38,373 nucleotides of DNA from a virus. The position numbers and the translations under genes are program-made. Positions 38,261-38,373 of this stretch are shown here, piece after piece. How positions within the stretch are numbered: position 1 is the stretch's first letter; every line of letters begins with the position of its first letter. The stretch lies in the IMG/VR virus record IMGVR_UViG_3300047678_000019, positions 1-38,373 of that record. One strand, 5' to 3'. The notes beneath the pieces were generated by a model that saw only the letters and a program-made list of their open reading frames with translations, did not search any database and was not told the DNA's origin.

Positions 38261-38373
38261 TCATCACCGCCCGAAAGCAGATGCGGCGCGTTCTCAAGAA
38301 CGTGCGAATAAACGTGGCGCAGGAATTTCAATTCTGCGGGATCAACGCAAATCTTTTCGATAGCGACCAGCTT
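38217..38373. repeat. Right copy of terminal direct repeat
   Basis: This is the second copy of the 157-base end repeat. Joining the ends here gives a circle of about 38,216 bp and makes the minus-strand early operon continuous: the CII-like gene stop (41-43, equivalent to 38257-38259) overlaps the start codon of the gene at 37940-38260. Confidence 0.95.

Overview
This window is the complete genome of a temperate, lambda-like tailed phage (siphovirus layout) in its free, circular form. Bases 1-157 recur at 38217-38373 with one mismatch, so the molecule closes on itself at about 38,216 bp. An intact attP built from the 3' half of a tRNA-Pro(CGG) gene lies next to the integrase, so this is not an integrated prophage. 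The tRNA fragment, the Shine-Dalgarno-led genes and the lambda/P22/Mu-type protein families point to a proteobacterial host. The tRNA sequence looks beta- or gammaproteobacterial, but that last step is inference.

Control region (about 430-1980). A Cro-like gene (minus strand) and an S24-type repressor (plus strand) diverge from a compact switch. Five copies of a TTAGG-N4-CCTAA operator occupy two promoters with identical hexamers (TTGACA-N17-TAATAT): three at the Cro/repressor switch (PR-like) and two at the early left promoter (PL-like, 1909-1937). Cro, and probably the repressor, start on leaderless messages. The repressor is followed by a lipoprotein gene probably expressed in the lysogen, then a terminator.

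Left operon (plus strand, 1979-9098). It holds small early proteins, a Bet/RecT annealing protein, a YqaJ-type exonuclease, SSB, a zinc-finger/HTH protein, several small accessory proteins including one with a 12-fold Cys-x-x ladder, a DUF4224 protein and the tyrosine integrase. attP and repeated TTTCTACAAT arm-like sites follow at 9076-9313.

Right operon (minus strand, read from 617 down through the junction). The order is cro, a CII-like gene, small genes, an O-like replication protein carrying three iterons, a DnaB-type helicase, NinB, DUF3310, a Ref-like nuclease, a VRR-NUC nuclease, a possible Q-like regulator, an HTH protein, then a 315-bp intergenic stretch with three terminator hairpins. 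Late genes follow: an Ntn-hydrolase (HslV-like), a metallophosphoesterase, an HNH endonuclease, the lysis cassette (M15 endolysin, holin, nested Rz/Rz1), terminase, DUF4055 portal, F-like head protein, scaffold, P22-type coat, connectors, and a full lambda-type tail module (terminator, tube, G/GT chaperones with a -1 frameshift, tape measure, M, L, K, I, J, fibre). The head therefore combines P22- and Mu-like parts with a lambda tail.

Most neighbouring genes overlap by ATGA or a few bases, implying long translationally coupled operons. Family assignments come from reading motifs and remembered families, not from searches.
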